From JAKPBU01 sp964425695 (lineage in GTDB: Bacteria > Pseudomonadota > Gammaproteobacteria > Xanthomonadales > Xanthomonadaceae): a stretch of 64,000 nucleotides of DNA. The notes beneath the pieces were generated by a model, which was given only the letters and a program-made list of their open reading frames with translations, was not told the origin of the DNA and ran no database searches. Positions 25,950-34,873 of the stretch are shown in pieces (within the stretch, counting starts at the first letter, position 1; each line of letters opens with the position of its first letter). The stretch is from contig CAYRNF010000002.1 in assembly GCA_964425695.1 (NCBI GenBank), positions 248,001-312,000 of the forward strand, written 5' to 3'. A program made the position numbers and the translations under genes.

Positions 25950-26503
25950 CCGCGCCCGACCTCCAGCAGGCATTGGCCAGCGCCGACGTGGTGCACGACC
26001 GCAGCGCGCTGGAGGCGGCCATCGACCGCATGGCCTGCGAGATCCGCGCGGACTACGCCGACGGCGAAGTGCCGCTGTACGTGACGGTGATGCATGGCGG
26101 CCTGCCGTTCGCCTCGCAACTGGCGTTCGCGCTGGGCCAGCGCGGCCTGGACCTGCAGTTCGACTACCTGCATGCCACCCGCTACCGGGGCCAGACCAGC
26201 GGCTCCGGCCTGGCGTGGCTGCATCGACCCGCCACGCCGATGCGCGGCCGGCGCGTGCTGCTGGCCGACGACATCCTGGACGAAGGCCACACGCTGCTGG
26301 CGGTGAAGCACTGGTGCGAGGACCAGGGCGCATCCGACGTGCGCGTGGCGGTGCTCGCGCAGAAAGTGCACGACCGCTGCGTGGACGGTATCTGCGCGGA
26401 CTACGTGGGCGTCCAGGTGCCCGACGCGTACGTCTTCGGCTACGGCATGGATTACCACGAGCAGGGGCGCAACCTGCCGGCGATCTATGCGTTGAGGGCC
26501 TGA
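25946..26503 (+). CDS. hpt: Hypoxanthine-guanine phosphoribosyltransferase
   Basis: Transfers phosphoribose from PRPP to hypoxanthine (or guanine); 185 residues. The PRPP-binding motif is RVLLADDILDEGHTL, and VMHGGLPFASQLA is the pyrophosphate loop. The C-terminal YVFGYGMDYHEQGRNLP block contacts the purine. It is coupled to nagZ by a 4-nt overlap. The downstream phosphorylase would release hypoxanthine from methylthioinosine, making this enzyme a natural next step. Confidence 0.9.
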   Translation: MTAPDLQQALASADVVHDRSALEAAIDRMACEIRADYADGEVPLYVTVMHGGLPFASQLAFALGQRGLDLQFDYLHATRYRGQTSGSGLAWLHRPATPMRGRRVLLADDILDEGHTLLAVKHWCEDQGASDVRVAVLAQKVHDRCVDGICADYVGVQVPDAYVFGYGMDYHEQGRNLPAIYALRA

Positions 26504-26797
26504 TCCCCGGGCTTGATCGCGGCGAAGTGGACGTGGCGCCCCGTCCGGTGTCGCCTGCAGGGGAGCCCTGCAGTGGAAGCTGGGCAGGTGACTGCCTTGC
26601 GACTGCACCGGAGCGCCGTTGTGGCGCAATGGCGGAAGTCGACAGCCGCGGGGCGCCAGTGCGCCGAGGCCCGATCCTTTCTCGCGCATGTCGGTCGCGC
26701 AGGAACCCTGCGATGGCAGGCAACGCCGCGCGTACGCTCCCGCTTCCACGTAGCCGGGCCACGACCGCGCCGCGCACGCAACGGATAATCTAGCCCC
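26504..26797. other. Intergenic gap hpt to MTI phosphorylase
   Basis: 294 bp with no reading frame I can support on either strand. Several short palindromic bits are visible but no clear repeat family member. The only signal is the GATAAT hexamer at its right end. Confidence 0.5.
26784..26789 (+). promoter_or_regulatory. GATAAT -10-like hexamer before the MTI phosphorylase gene
   Basis: GATAAT ends 8 nt before the ATG at 26798. Transcription would start at or 1-2 nt before the start codon. No -35 match was seen. Confidence 0.4.
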
Positions 26798-27556
26798 ATG
26801 ACCATCGCTCCCCTCGATCTGGCCGTCATCGGAGGCACCGGCGTCTACGCGCTGGCGGAACTGGAAGACGCGCAGGCGCACCAGCCGCTCACCCGGTACG
26901 GACCGCCTTCCGGTCCGGTGCGGATCGGCACGCTGGCCGGCAGGCGCGTCGCGTTCCTGGCGCGACATGGCGAGGGACATTCGCTGCCGCCGCATCGGAT
27001 CAACTACCGTGCCAACCTGGCCGCGTTGCAGGCGCTGGGCGCGCAGCGGGTGCTGGCGCTCAACACGGTGGGCGGCATCACCGCAGGCTTCGGGCCACGC
27101 GTGCTGGCCTGTCCCGATCAGTTGATCGACTACACCTGGGGACGCGTTTCGACCCTGTGCGAGGAAGACGGCACCGAGGTCCTGCACGTGGACTTCGGCG
27201 ATCCGTACACGCCGGCACTGCGTCGCGCGGTGCTGGAGGCGGCGGCGCGAAGCGGCGTGGCGCTGGCAGACGGCGGCTGCTACGGCGCGACCCAGGGCCC
27301 GCGCCTGGAAACGAAGGCGGAGATCGCGCGCATGCGCCGCGACGGCTGCGACCTGGTCGGCATGACCGGCATGCCCGAAGCCGGCCTGGCCCGCGAACTC
27401 GGCTTGGACTACGCATGCCTGGCCATCGTCGCGAACTGGGCCGCCGGTGCCGGACCGGACCCGGACGAAGTGATCACCCTGCAGGACGTGCTGGACAACG
27501 TCGCCGCCGCGTCGGCGGGCATCCCGGCACTGCTGCGGGAAATGCTGGCGGGGTGA
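26798..27556 (+). CDS. S-methyl-5'-thioinosine phosphorylase (MTAP family)
   Basis: PNP/MTAP-fold phosphorylase of 252 residues. The phosphate loop GGTGVY is at residue 10, with RHGEGHSLPPHRINYRAN and the conserved MTGMPEAGLARELG block. In human MTAP two Asp residues following the MTxxPE block recognise the 6-amino group of adenine; here the segment reads ANWAAG, with Asn, as in the Pseudomonas enzyme shown to prefer methylthioinosine. It should split methylthioinosine from polyamine synthesis into methylthioribose-1-phosphate and hypoxanthine. Next to nagZ and hpt as in Pseudomonas. Specificity is inferred from residues. Confidence 0.85.
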   Translation: MTIAPLDLAVIGGTGVYALAELEDAQAHQPLTRYGPPSGPVRIGTLAGRRVAFLARHGEGHSLPPHRINYRANLAALQALGAQRVLALNTVGGITAGFGPRVLACPDQLIDYTWGRVSTLCEEDGTEVLHVDFGDPYTPALRRAVLEAAARSGVALADGGCYGATQGPRLETKAEIARMRRDGCDLVGMTGMPEAGLARELGLDYACLAIVANWAAGAGPDPDEVITLQDVLDNVAAASAGIPALLREMLAG

Positions 27557-27647
27557 TTGCAAGCGCCATTCAGGCTGCGCATACTCGCAGCGCCTGTGGC
27601 CGCCCCACGCGCCAGGGCGCACCCATCCAGACGAGGTCACCAGCATC

Positions 27648-27854
27648 ATGCAGTACGGAACAGTGAAGTGGTTCAACGACGCCAAGGGCTTCGGCTTCAT
27701 CGCCCCCGAAGACGGCAGCGCGGACGTGTTCGTGCATTTCTCGGCAATCAATTCCAAGGGCTTCCGCAGCCTGCAGGAAGGCCAGCGCGTGAGCTACGAA
27801 GTGCAGCAGGGCCCGAAGGGCGCCCAGGCCGCCAACGTCCAGCCCGCGGCCTGA
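27648..27854 (+). CDS. Cold-shock domain protein
   Basis: A 68-residue single cold-shock domain. RNP1 is KGFGFIAP and RNP2 is DVFVHFSAI; the N-terminal VKWFND is typical. It binds single-stranded RNA/DNA as an RNA chaperone. Monocistronic, with a strong terminator 25 nt after the stop. Whether it is cold-induced or constitutive cannot be told from sequence. Confidence 0.94.
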   Translation: MQYGTVKWFNDAKGFGFIAPEDGSADVFVHFSAINSKGFRSLQEGQRVSYEVQQGPKGAQAANVQPAA

Positions 27855-27878
27855 TCCCGTTTCGAGACGAGATTTTCG

Positions 27879-27905
27879 AGCCCCGCCTCTGGCGGGGCTT
27901 TTTTG
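27879..27905 (+). terminator. Intrinsic terminator of the cold-shock gene
   Basis: A perfect 9-bp GC stem (AGCCCCGCC / GGCGGGGCT) with loop TCT, followed by TTTTTTG. Classical Rho-independent terminator. Confidence 0.92.
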
Positions 27906-27925
27906 TGGGCGCTGCGCCCCCCGGC

Positions 27926-28267
27926 TCAGGTCGCCAGCGCAGCCGAAGGCAGGACCACCTCGCAAGCGAGGCCGCGTTGCACCTCGCCGCGCCTGCGCTG
28001 CAGGTGCGCGTGGTCCCACAGGCTGGCTCCCACCGCGGAGAGCACGCCCTGGCCATACTGCGTCAGCCGGTTAGCCCCCTGATGCCGGCACAGCGCCCCC
28101 GCCATGCGCGACACCAGGCCTTCTGACGCCAGCTGCCGGCGCAGCGTGGCCGACACTTTGTGCGAAAGCGTGATGCGTCCGGTGGCGGGACGGTCGCGCC
28201 GACCTGCTGCGCGTTGCGGAGTCGGCGGGGCGACTCTAGGACGACCGGGCTGCTGCGCCCCGGGCAC
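27926..28267 (-). CDS. Uncertain small hypothetical protein
   Basis: A 113-codon frame with a GTG start. From about residue 32 (TLSHKVSATLRRQLASEGLV) the codons are G/C-ending and the peptide looks protein-like, with helices and a LTQYGQGVLSAVG segment; the first 30 residues look like random Arg/Pro-rich sequence. The true start could be internal, or this may be the remnant of a larger gene. No family recognised. It lies in the 500-bp gap between the cold-shock terminator and the GGDEF-EAL gene, reading toward the terminator. Confidence 0.3.
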   Translation of the reverse strand: MPGAQQPGRPRVAPPTPQRAAGRRDRPATGRITLSHKVSATLRRQLASEGLVSRMAGALCRHQGANRLTQYGQGVLSAVGASLWDHAHLQRRRGEVQRGLACEVVLPSAALAT

Positions 28268-28405
28268 GCAGCGGCGGCGACGTTCTGTGCGCGACGCCTA
28301 GCGTCCGCGGTGGCGTTGGAGTTGCGGCGTCTGACAGCCTGCCGACGCGTACTGTAGGTCACTGAGACTGGACGTGGACGACCAAGCGTATTGGATTGGC
28401 GTTGC
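28268..28405. other. Gap between the uncertain small ORF and the GGDEF-EAL stop
   Basis: No gene, clear hairpin or repeat seen. With the region from 27906 it forms a stretch of about 500 bp whose only possible content is the uncertain ORF. Confidence 0.4.
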
Positions 28406-31342
28406 CTAGACGCGCGTGCCCGTCTCGTGCAGCAGCGCCGCCGCATTTGCTTCGGCCACCGGACGGCTGAGCAGGTAGCCCTGCATTTCGCTGCAGCCGT
28501 AGCGCAGCAGCGCATCGGCCTGCGCCTGCGTTTCCACGCCCTCCGCCACAACCGTATAGTCCAGCGACCGGCCCAGGCCGATGATCGCCTGCACGATGGC
28601 GTCGTTGTCGCCGTCGCCGCGCATGCTGCGTACGAAGCTGCGATCGATCTTGAGCGTGTCGAACCGGTACTGCACCAGGTACCCGAGGCTCGAGTAGCCG
28701 GTGCCGAAATCGTCCACCGCGGTGCGCACGCCCAGCAGCTTGAGCTGCTCCATCAGCGCCGTGCTCGCCTCCCGGCGCTGGAACATCTGCGACTCGGTGA
28801 ACTCGACCTCCAGCATGCGCGGCGGCAGCCCGGTGTCGTGCAGGACCGTGACGATGTGGTCGATGAGGCGCTGCGGATCCAGCCTGGCCAGCGACACGTT
28901 CACCGCCATCGGCACGATCTGCAGCCCGGATTCGCGCCAGGCCGAGGCCTGCCGGCACGCAGTGCGCATCACCCATTCGTCGAGGCGGGTGATCAGCCCG
29001 CATTCCTCCGCCAGCGGTACGAACAGATCCGGCGCGTAGGTCTTGCCCGAAGCGGAGCGCCAGCGCACCAGCGCCTCCATGCCGACGATCCGCCGCTCCG
29101 GCATGGCGAACTTGGGCTGGTAGACCAGAGTCAGCGCTTCTTCGTCCAGGGCTGCGCGCAGCTCGCGCTCCATCCGCAGGCGCTGGTCGGCGCGCTCGCT
29201 CATTCGCCGCGTGAAATAGCTATAGCGGCCGCGACCTGCCTCCTTGGCGTGGTACAGCGCGGTGTCGGCCTGTTTCATCAGGGTGCGCAGGTCGCGCGAG
29301 TCCTGCGGGAACAAGGCGATGCCGACACTGGCGGACACGTGCAGCGACTGCTCGTCCACCTCGATCGGCCGCTCGATCAGCTTGATCAGCTTCTCCGCCA
29401 CGCGCGCCGCGTCGCGTGGATCGGCCAGGCGCTGCAGCAGCAGCACGAACTCGTCGCCGCCCTGGCGGCTGACGGTGTCATCGTCGCGGACCGAGGAGAG
29501 CAGCCTTTTCGAGACTTCCTGCAGCACCCTGTCGCCCGCTTCGTGGCCCAGCGAATCGTTGATGTGCTTGAACAGGTCCAGATCCACGAACAGCAGCGCG
29601 CCCGTCATGCCGTGTTCGACCATGGTCAGCGCCTGCGAGAGCCGGTCCTGCAGCAGCACGCGGTTTGGCAGATCGGTCAGGTAGTCGTGCTGGGCCAGGT
29701 GGGACATCTTCAGCGCCATGGCGCGCGATTCGCTGATGTCGTGGAAGACCATCACCGCGCCGACGACGGTGCCGTCGTGGCTGCGGATCGGGGCCGCGGT
29801 ATCCTCGATCGGCGAGCTCAGTCCGCCGCGACGGACCAGCGCGCTGTCGACCTGCAGCGCCACGACGCGGTCCTCTTTCAGCGCGATGCGCAGTGGCGAC
29901 AGCGGCGTCTCGCCGCTGGCCAAGTCGATCAGCTCGACCACGTCGTGCACCGGCTTGCCCAGGGCCTCATCCAGGGTCCAGCCGGTCATCAGCTCGGCCA
30001 CCGGGTTGAGCATGGTCAGGCGCATGTCGGTGTCGCAGGCCACCACGGCATCGCCGATCGAGTTGAGGGTGGTGAGCAACCGGTCCTTTTCCTCGAACAG
30101 CGCGCGTTCGGCGGCATTGCGCTGGGTCACGTCGTGGGCGAGCACGAACACGCCTTCGACGGTGTCGTTCTCCCGATGCGGCACGTAGATCGCTTCGAGC
30201 TCCCGATCGGCGATGCCCACGGCGAAGCGTTGGGTCTGGCCAGCCAGCGCGCCCGCCAGCCGGGCATCCAGTGCTGCGGCGCCGGCCGCGCCGGGGATTT
30301 CGGCAGGGGTATGCCCGATGACCTGATCCCGCGGCGTGCCGAACCAGTCCTCGAAGCGCCGGTTGGCGTAGCGGTAGCGCAGGCCGGCGTCGAGGTAGCC
30401 GATGAGCACCGGTACGTTGTCCGCGACCAGCGTCAGCCGGTGATGCGCACGCTGGCTGTCCAGCGCGATCAGTTCGCGTCGCTCCACCACGATGGCCACC
30501 AGGATCGGTCCCAGTACGGCCATGGCGGAGTACAGGCCCAACCATGCGACGCCAAGATCGTCCAGCTCGTGCACTGTGCCGGGGGCGAGCTGGCCGCGGT
30601 GCTCCAGCACCGCGGCAGCGACAACCGTGAGAACGCAGACCAGCGCCAGCAACGAGGTGCGGAACACGCCCATGCGGTAGGCAGCGACCAGCAGCGGGAG
30701 CGAGATGGCGACGAACGGGCCGGCCAGCACGAGCGGCGCGATCGCGGCGGTGGCACCGCAGACCAGCACCCAGATCCAGAACTCCAGTGCCTGCGGGCCG
30801 CGTACCAGGCCGCGGACCTGCGCGCTGCTGGCCGACCACATCACGGGAAGCAGCGCAATCATGCCGAGGGCGTCGCCGCTCCACCAATCCAGAAACAACG
30901 GCGACCATGCGGCGCCGTCGAGCGCGCCTAACCAGCTGGCTCCCACGGCCGCCGCCAGCGCAGGCGCGAGCAGCACCGCAGCGGGCATGCCCAGGAAGAA
31001 ATCGCGCTCGTCGGGCAAGGTGCGGTGCTTCACTCCCGCCGCGCTCAACATTGTCCAGGCCAACACGACCCCGACCATGTTGATGGCGGCGAACCCCAGC
31101 GAGCGCGATGGCGGCGTGTCCGCTGCCAGGTTGGCCGCCACACATCCCAGTGCGCCCGCAAGCATGATCCAGCCGCGGGAACCTGCGGGCGCGCGCACCA
31201 GCAATCCCAGCAGGTAGGCGTTCGCCAGCCAGATGGTGGCGACCCCTTGCGCCGCCCGCGTGAACAGAATCGCCGCGAACGCCAGGCTAGCGTAGCCGGC
31301 GCCGGCGAGCGCTGGGAGCCACAACCCGCGCGATCGACTCAC
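28406..31342 (-). CDS. Membrane MASE1-PAS-PAS-GGDEF-EAL c-di-GMP protein
   Basis: 978 residues. The N-terminal third (about 10-290) is a MASE1-type integral membrane sensor with 8-9 hydrophobic spans. Two PAS-like regions follow (about 300-410 and 420-540). The cyclase domain has an intact GGDEF at about 628-632 preceded by an RDDD inhibitory site. The phosphodiesterase domain has EAL at about 756-758 and keeps the NVS, EFTES, DDFGTG, KID, AEGVET and QGYLLSRP blocks. Both activities look possible. The start is the GTG at 31342, because an AGGAGG site lies 4 nt upstream; a TTG six codons earlier is weaker. Confidence 0.9.
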   Translation of the reverse strand: MSRSRGLWLPALAGAGYASLAFAAILFTRAAQGVATIWLANAYLLGLLVRAPAGSRGWIMLAGALGCVAANLAADTPPSRSLGFAAINMVGVVLAWTMLSAAGVKHRTLPDERDFFLGMPAAVLLAPALAAAVGASWLGALDGAAWSPLFLDWWSGDALGMIALLPVMWSASSAQVRGLVRGPQALEFWIWVLVCGATAAIAPLVLAGPFVAISLPLLVAAYRMGVFRTSLLALVCVLTVVAAAVLEHRGQLAPGTVHELDDLGVAWLGLYSAMAVLGPILVAIVVERRELIALDSQRAHHRLTLVADNVPVLIGYLDAGLRYRYANRRFEDWFGTPRDQVIGHTPAEIPGAAGAAALDARLAGALAGQTQRFAVGIADRELEAIYVPHRENDTVEGVFVLAHDVTQRNAAERALFEEKDRLLTTLNSIGDAVVACDTDMRLTMLNPVAELMTGWTLDEALGKPVHDVVELIDLASGETPLSPLRIALKEDRVVALQVDSALVRRGGLSSPIEDTAAPIRSHDGTVVGAVMVFHDISESRAMALKMSHLAQHDYLTDLPNRVLLQDRLSQALTMVEHGMTGALLFVDLDLFKHINDSLGHEAGDRVLQEVSKRLLSSVRDDDTVSRQGGDEFVLLLQRLADPRDAARVAEKLIKLIERPIEVDEQSLHVSASVGIALFPQDSRDLRTLMKQADTALYHAKEAGRGRYSYFTRRMSERADQRLRMERELRAALDEEALTLVYQPKFAMPERRIVGMEALVRWRSASGKTYAPDLFVPLAEECGLITRLDEWVMRTACRQASAWRESGLQIVPMAVNVSLARLDPQRLIDHIVTVLHDTGLPPRMLEVEFTESQMFQRREASTALMEQLKLLGVRTAVDDFGTGYSSLGYLVQYRFDTLKIDRSFVRSMRGDGDNDAIVQAIIGLGRSLDYTVVAEGVETQAQADALLRYGCSEMQGYLLSRPVAEANAAALLHETGTRV

Positions 31343-31346
31343 GGCG

Positions 31347-31352
31347 CCTCCT
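31347..31352 (-). promoter_or_regulatory. Ribosome-binding site deciding the GGDEF-EAL start
   Basis: AGGAGG on the minus strand with a 4-nt spacer to the GTG at 31342. It argues against the upstream TTG. Confidence 0.7.
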
Positions 31353-31503
31353 GGACGCAACCGCGACCGTCGCGCCGGGGCGAGCGTGCGCCGCGTTCAC
31401 ACGTGCGTCAAGCGCGCCAGGGTGCGCCAACGACGATGCGCTTCCGGTTCGACCCGGGTGCCAGCGCCTTCGCGTTGGGCCGGTCGCGCAGACCCGCGGC
31501 CGA

Positions 31504-33261
31504 TCAACCGATGAACTGCAGCCGCGCAAGTTCCGCGTAAAGCCCGCCTTGCGCTAGCAGCTGTGCGTGGGTGCCTTCGGCGACGATCCGTCCGCGGTCC
31601 ATGACCACGATGCGGTCGGCCTTCAGCACCGTGGCCAGCCGGTGCGCGATCACCAGGGTGGTGCGTCCGGCCATCAGGTGTTCCAGCGCGGTCTGCACCG
31701 CGCGCTCGCTCTGCGCATCCAGCGCGCTGGTCGCCTCGTCCAGCAGCAGGATCGGCGCGTCGCGCAGCAGCGCACGGGCGATGGCCACGCGCTGCTGCTG
31801 CCCGCCCGACAGGCGTGCGCCGCGCTCGCCGAGCTGCTCGTCGAAACCATTGGGCAGCGCGGTGAGGAACTCGAGCGCCTCGGCCGCGCGCGCGGCGGCA
31901 TGCACCTGCGCGTCGTCGGCGTCGAGCTTGCCGTAGCGGATGTTGTCGCGCGCGGACGCGGCGAAGATCGTCGGCTGCTGCGGCACCAGGGCGATGGTCT
32001 CGCGCAGCGCGGCGGGGTCCAGTTCCCGCACGTCGATCCCGTCCACGCACACGCGGCCGCTTTCCGGGTCGTGGAAGCGCAGCAGCAGCGCGAATACCGT
32101 GCTCTTGCCGGCGCCCGAAGGCCCCACGAGGGCCACGGTCTCGCCGGGCGCCACCCGCAGCGACACGTTCTCCAGCGCGGGCATGTCGGGCCGCGCGGGG
32201 TAGTGGAAGGTGACGTCTTGCAGCGCGATCTCGCCGCGCAGCGGGTGCGGCAGCGCCACCGGCAGCGGTGGGGCCACGATCGCCGGCGCTTCCTGCAGCA
32301 GCTCGTTGATCCGGCCCATGCCGCCGGCCGCGCGCTGCAGTTCGTTCCACACTTCCGCCAGCGCGCCCACCGAGCCGCCGCCGATCAGCGCGTACAGCAC
32401 GAACTGGCCGAGCGTGCCGGGCGTCATGCGCCCGGCGATCACGTCGTGCGCGCCGGACCACAGCACCAGGGTGATCGCGCCGAAGATCAGCGCGATGGCG
32501 ACCGCGGTCAGCAGGGCCTGCGAGCGGATCCGCCGCCGCGCGGTGTCCACCGCAACCGCGACCGCCTCGCCGAACCGGCCGCGCTCGTACGGCTCGCGCG
32601 CATGCGCCTGCACGGTGCGTACGGCCCCCAGCGCCTCGCTCGCCAGTGCGTTGGCATCGGCCACGCGATCCTGGCTGGCGCGCGAGATCTTCTGGATGCG
32701 GCGGCCGCCGAGCACGATCGGCAGCACCGCCAGCGGAATGCCGAACAGCGCGTACGCCGCCAGCCGCGGCTGGGTCACGAACAGCATGAGCAGCGAGCCG
32801 AGCACCGTCACCGAGCTGCGCAGCGCGACCGACATGCTCGAGCCCACCACGCTGCGCAGCAGCTCGGCATCCGCGGTGAGGCGCGAGACGAGCTCGCCGC
32901 TGCGGCTGCGGTCGTGGAAGCCGGCATCCAGCGCCATCAGGTGCGCGTACAGCCGCTGGCGCAGGTCGGCGACCACGCGTTCGCCCAGCAGCGAAACGAA
33001 GTAGAAGCGCGCGGCGCTGGCCACCGCCAGGGCCAGCGCCACCAGGAACAGCAGCGCGAACGCCCGGTCGATGTTGCCGGCGCTGGAGAAGCCGCGGTCG
33101 ATCATCTGCTTGACCGCCACCGGCAGGCTCAGCGTCGCCGCGGATGCGGCCGCCAGCGCCACCAGCCAGGCACCGAACAACCCGCGCTGGCGCATTACGA
33201 ACGGCCACAGCGCGCGCAGCGTGCCCAGGGGCGCCTTGACGGTGGGGGGAGCCTCGGTCAC
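31504..33261 (-). CDS. ABC exporter, fused membrane and ATPase domains (MsbA-like)
   Basis: 585 residues: six-span exporter domain (about 20-310) and nucleotide-binding domain. Walker A is GPSGAGKST, the Q-loop VPQQPTIFA, signature LSGGQQQR, Walker B ILLLDEATSALD and the H-loop AHR. The half-transporter should dimerise and export a lipid or hydrophobic compound. MsbA itself is normally next to lpxK, absent here, so a lipid/multidrug exporter of unknown substrate is the safer call. The GTG at 33261 is chosen; a GCAGGA lies about 10 nt upstream and a TACAAT hexamer about 26 nt upstream. Confidence 0.87.
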   Translation of the reverse strand: MTEAPPTVKAPLGTLRALWPFVMRQRGLFGAWLVALAAASAATLSLPVAVKQMIDRGFSSAGNIDRAFALLFLVALALAVASAARFYFVSLLGERVVADLRQRLYAHLMALDAGFHDRSRSGELVSRLTADAELLRSVVGSSMSVALRSSVTVLGSLLMLFVTQPRLAAYALFGIPLAVLPIVLGGRRIQKISRASQDRVADANALASEALGAVRTVQAHAREPYERGRFGEAVAVAVDTARRRIRSQALLTAVAIALIFGAITLVLWSGAHDVIAGRMTPGTLGQFVLYALIGGGSVGALAEVWNELQRAAGGMGRINELLQEAPAIVAPPLPVALPHPLRGEIALQDVTFHYPARPDMPALENVSLRVAPGETVALVGPSGAGKSTVFALLLRFHDPESGRVCVDGIDVRELDPAALRETIALVPQQPTIFAASARDNIRYGKLDADDAQVHAAARAAEALEFLTALPNGFDEQLGERGARLSGGQQQRVAIARALLRDAPILLLDEATSALDAQSERAVQTALEHLMAGRTTLVIAHRLATVLKADRIVVMDRGRIVAEGTHAQLLAQGGLYAELARLQFIG

Positions 33262-33286
33262 CGGGTCCGGTCCTGCAAAAGACGCA

Positions 33287-33292
33287 ATTGTA
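33287..33292 (-). promoter_or_regulatory. TACAAT -10-like hexamer for the ABC exporter
   Basis: TACAAT on the minus strand, 25 nt before the GTG start. It is preceded by the CC of a CCTACAAT context like that at xseA and ispG. No -35 match was seen. Confidence 0.4.
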
Positions 33293-33334
33293 GGTGGCCG
33301 GGCGTGGCTGCCGGCGCGCCCGGCTGCGCGCGGA

Positions 33335-33918
33335 TCAGCTGTCGACGCGGGCGCGGTTGCGGGGGATGTCGCGCAGCTGTGCGGTGAGTGCGTCCAGCCG
33401 CGCCTGGGGCAGGCGGATGCGCAGTTCGGTGCCGGTTTCGCAGAAGCGCTCTTCCAGCTTGTCGGCGCCGTGGAGCGGCAGCAGGGCATGCACCGCCCCC
33501 AGGTCCTGGAATCCGCAGCGCAGCAAGCGCTCCACCTGCGCCACGAGCGGCAGGCGCGGCGCCAGCCGCAGGCACTGCGCCGCGGTTCCGCCATAGGCGC
33601 GCGCCAGGCCGCCGCCCCCCAGCTTGATCCCGCCGTACCAGCGCGTGACCACCACGACTACGCGATCCAGCCCCTGCGCGTCGATCGCCGCCAGGATCGG
33701 CCGCCCGCGGTGCCCGAGGGTTCGCCGTCGTCGCTGCTGCGATGTTCCGCGCCGATGCGCCACGCCCAGCAGTTGTGGGTCGCCGCGGCGTGCGCCTGCG
33801 TGCGCAGCCAGGCCATGGCCTCGCTGGAAGTGGCCACCGGGGCGGCCTGCGCCAGGAACCGGCTGTGCCGGACCTCGACCGCGTGCGACGCCGGCGCCGC
33901 CAGCGTGTGCAGGCTCAC
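33335..33918 (-). pseudogene. yigZ: YigZ/IMPACT-family protein, broken by a one-base frameshift
   Basis: The N-terminal half (from GTG at 33918: VSLHTLAAPASHAVEVRHSRFLAQ... to DDGEPSGTAG) lies in one frame and the rest (RPILAAIDAQGLDR, RWYGGIKLGGGGLARAYGG, to the stop at 33335) in another. The switch falls at about 33698-33705 in a G/C run. The 584-nt span is one base short of 195 codons, so a single deletion explains it; restored, the protein would have 194 residues, a normal length. It is either a true recent pseudogene or a sequencing error. The intact family has an unknown role linked to translation or proline metabolism. It follows the ECF operon by 22 nt. Confidence 0.85.
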
Positions 33919-33940
33919 CGCCCGCAGGCCCGGCGGCGCC

Positions 33941-34873
33941 TCACGGCAGCAGTTCGCGCAGGTCGTCCGGCAGGGCGTAGCGCGGGTAGCGGCGCCGGAA
34001 CTCCTCCAGGCTCGCGCGCGCCCCGTCGCGATCCCCGGCGGCGAGCATCTCGCGGATGCGCTGCAACCACGCGCGCTGCACCTGCGGCGAGTCGGCGGTG
34101 GCCGGCGGTTCGTCGTCGAGCTCCGCGTCGGTGAAGCCCTCGCGCTCGCGGGCGACGCGGCTGCCGGTGACCGTGATCTGGTCGAGTTCCGGATCCTGCG
34201 CCGCGGCCTTTTCGCTGGATGCGCGGCGCTCGCGCGCCGACGCCTCGCGCAGCGCGTCGGCTTCGTGGGGAGGGGCGGGCGCGGCCACCGCGGCGGGCGC
34301 GTCGAACACGATGTCGCTGGCGGCGTTGCCCGCTGCCGGCGGCGGTGGAGGCGGTGCGGGCGGTGGCGCCGGCTGGGCCTGCGCGGGGAACGCTTCGGCG
34401 GCGCGTTCCTCCGCGCTCGCCGGCGCCTGCTGCGGCTGTGCGACCTGGCGCGGCGCTGCGGCGGCCGCGGGTGCGGCCACGGAAGCCTGGGGCAGGGCGC
34501 TGGATTCGGCGGAAGCCGCGTCGACGGCCGGCGCCGCGGCATCGGCGGCCATGGGCAGTTCGTCCGCCGCGCTCGGGCCGGACGCACGCGGTGCGCGCGC
34601 CATGTCGCTTTCCTGGAACACCTGCGTGGTGTCGTCGGTCGGGCGCAGTTGCCAGGCGATGCCGAGCGCCAGCGCCACGCTGGCGGCGGCACCGAAGGCC
34701 AGCGGCCAGCGTCGCGCGCGCCGGCGCGCGGGAGCACGCAGCACGGCGTCGTGCGCGGCGCCCAGGATCCGCGCGTCCAGGGCCGCCGGCGGACCGTCGG
34801 GCGCGCCCAGGCGTGCCAGCCTTGCGGCCAGTGCGCGCTCTTCCTGGGTCAGTGGGTCGCGTCCGCTGTTCAT
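33941..34873 (-). CDS. Single-span membrane protein coupled to ECF sigma factor, with TVTGSR motif (probable anti-sigma)
   Basis: 310 residues. A short cytoplasmic N-terminus (1-54) precedes one transmembrane span at about 56-75 (WPLAFGAAASVALALGIAW). The periplasmic part is Ala/Pro-rich (about 100-205) and then carries ITVTGSRV at 233-240. A helical C-terminal domain (QRIREMLAAGDRDGARASLEEFRRRYPRYALP) follows. TVTGSR is the sequence typically found before the plug of TonB-dependent receptors, but there is no barrel here. It overlaps the sigma gene by 4 nt (ATGA), so a membrane anti-sigma or sigma partner is the best inference; no ZAS zinc motif is present. Confidence 0.7.
   Translation of the reverse strand: MNSGRDPLTQEERALAARLARLGAPDGPPAALDARILGAAHDAVLRAPARRRARRWPLAFGAAASVALALGIAWQLRPTDDTTQVFQESDMARAPRASGPSAADELPMAADAAAPAVDAASAESSALPQASVAAPAAAAAPRQVAQPQQAPASAEERAAEAFPAQAQPAPPPAPPPPPPAAGNAASDIVFDAPAAVAAPAPPHEADALREASARERRASSEKAAAQDPELDQITVTGSRVAREREGFTDAELDDEPPATADSPQVQRAWLQRIREMLAAGDRDGARASLEEFRRRYPRYALPDDLRELLP

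Noticed and set aside
23313..26777. Minus-strand open frame of 1154 codons
   Set aside because: It is antisense to rlmD, CYTH, nagZ and hpt, all clearly real, and has no recognisable domain.
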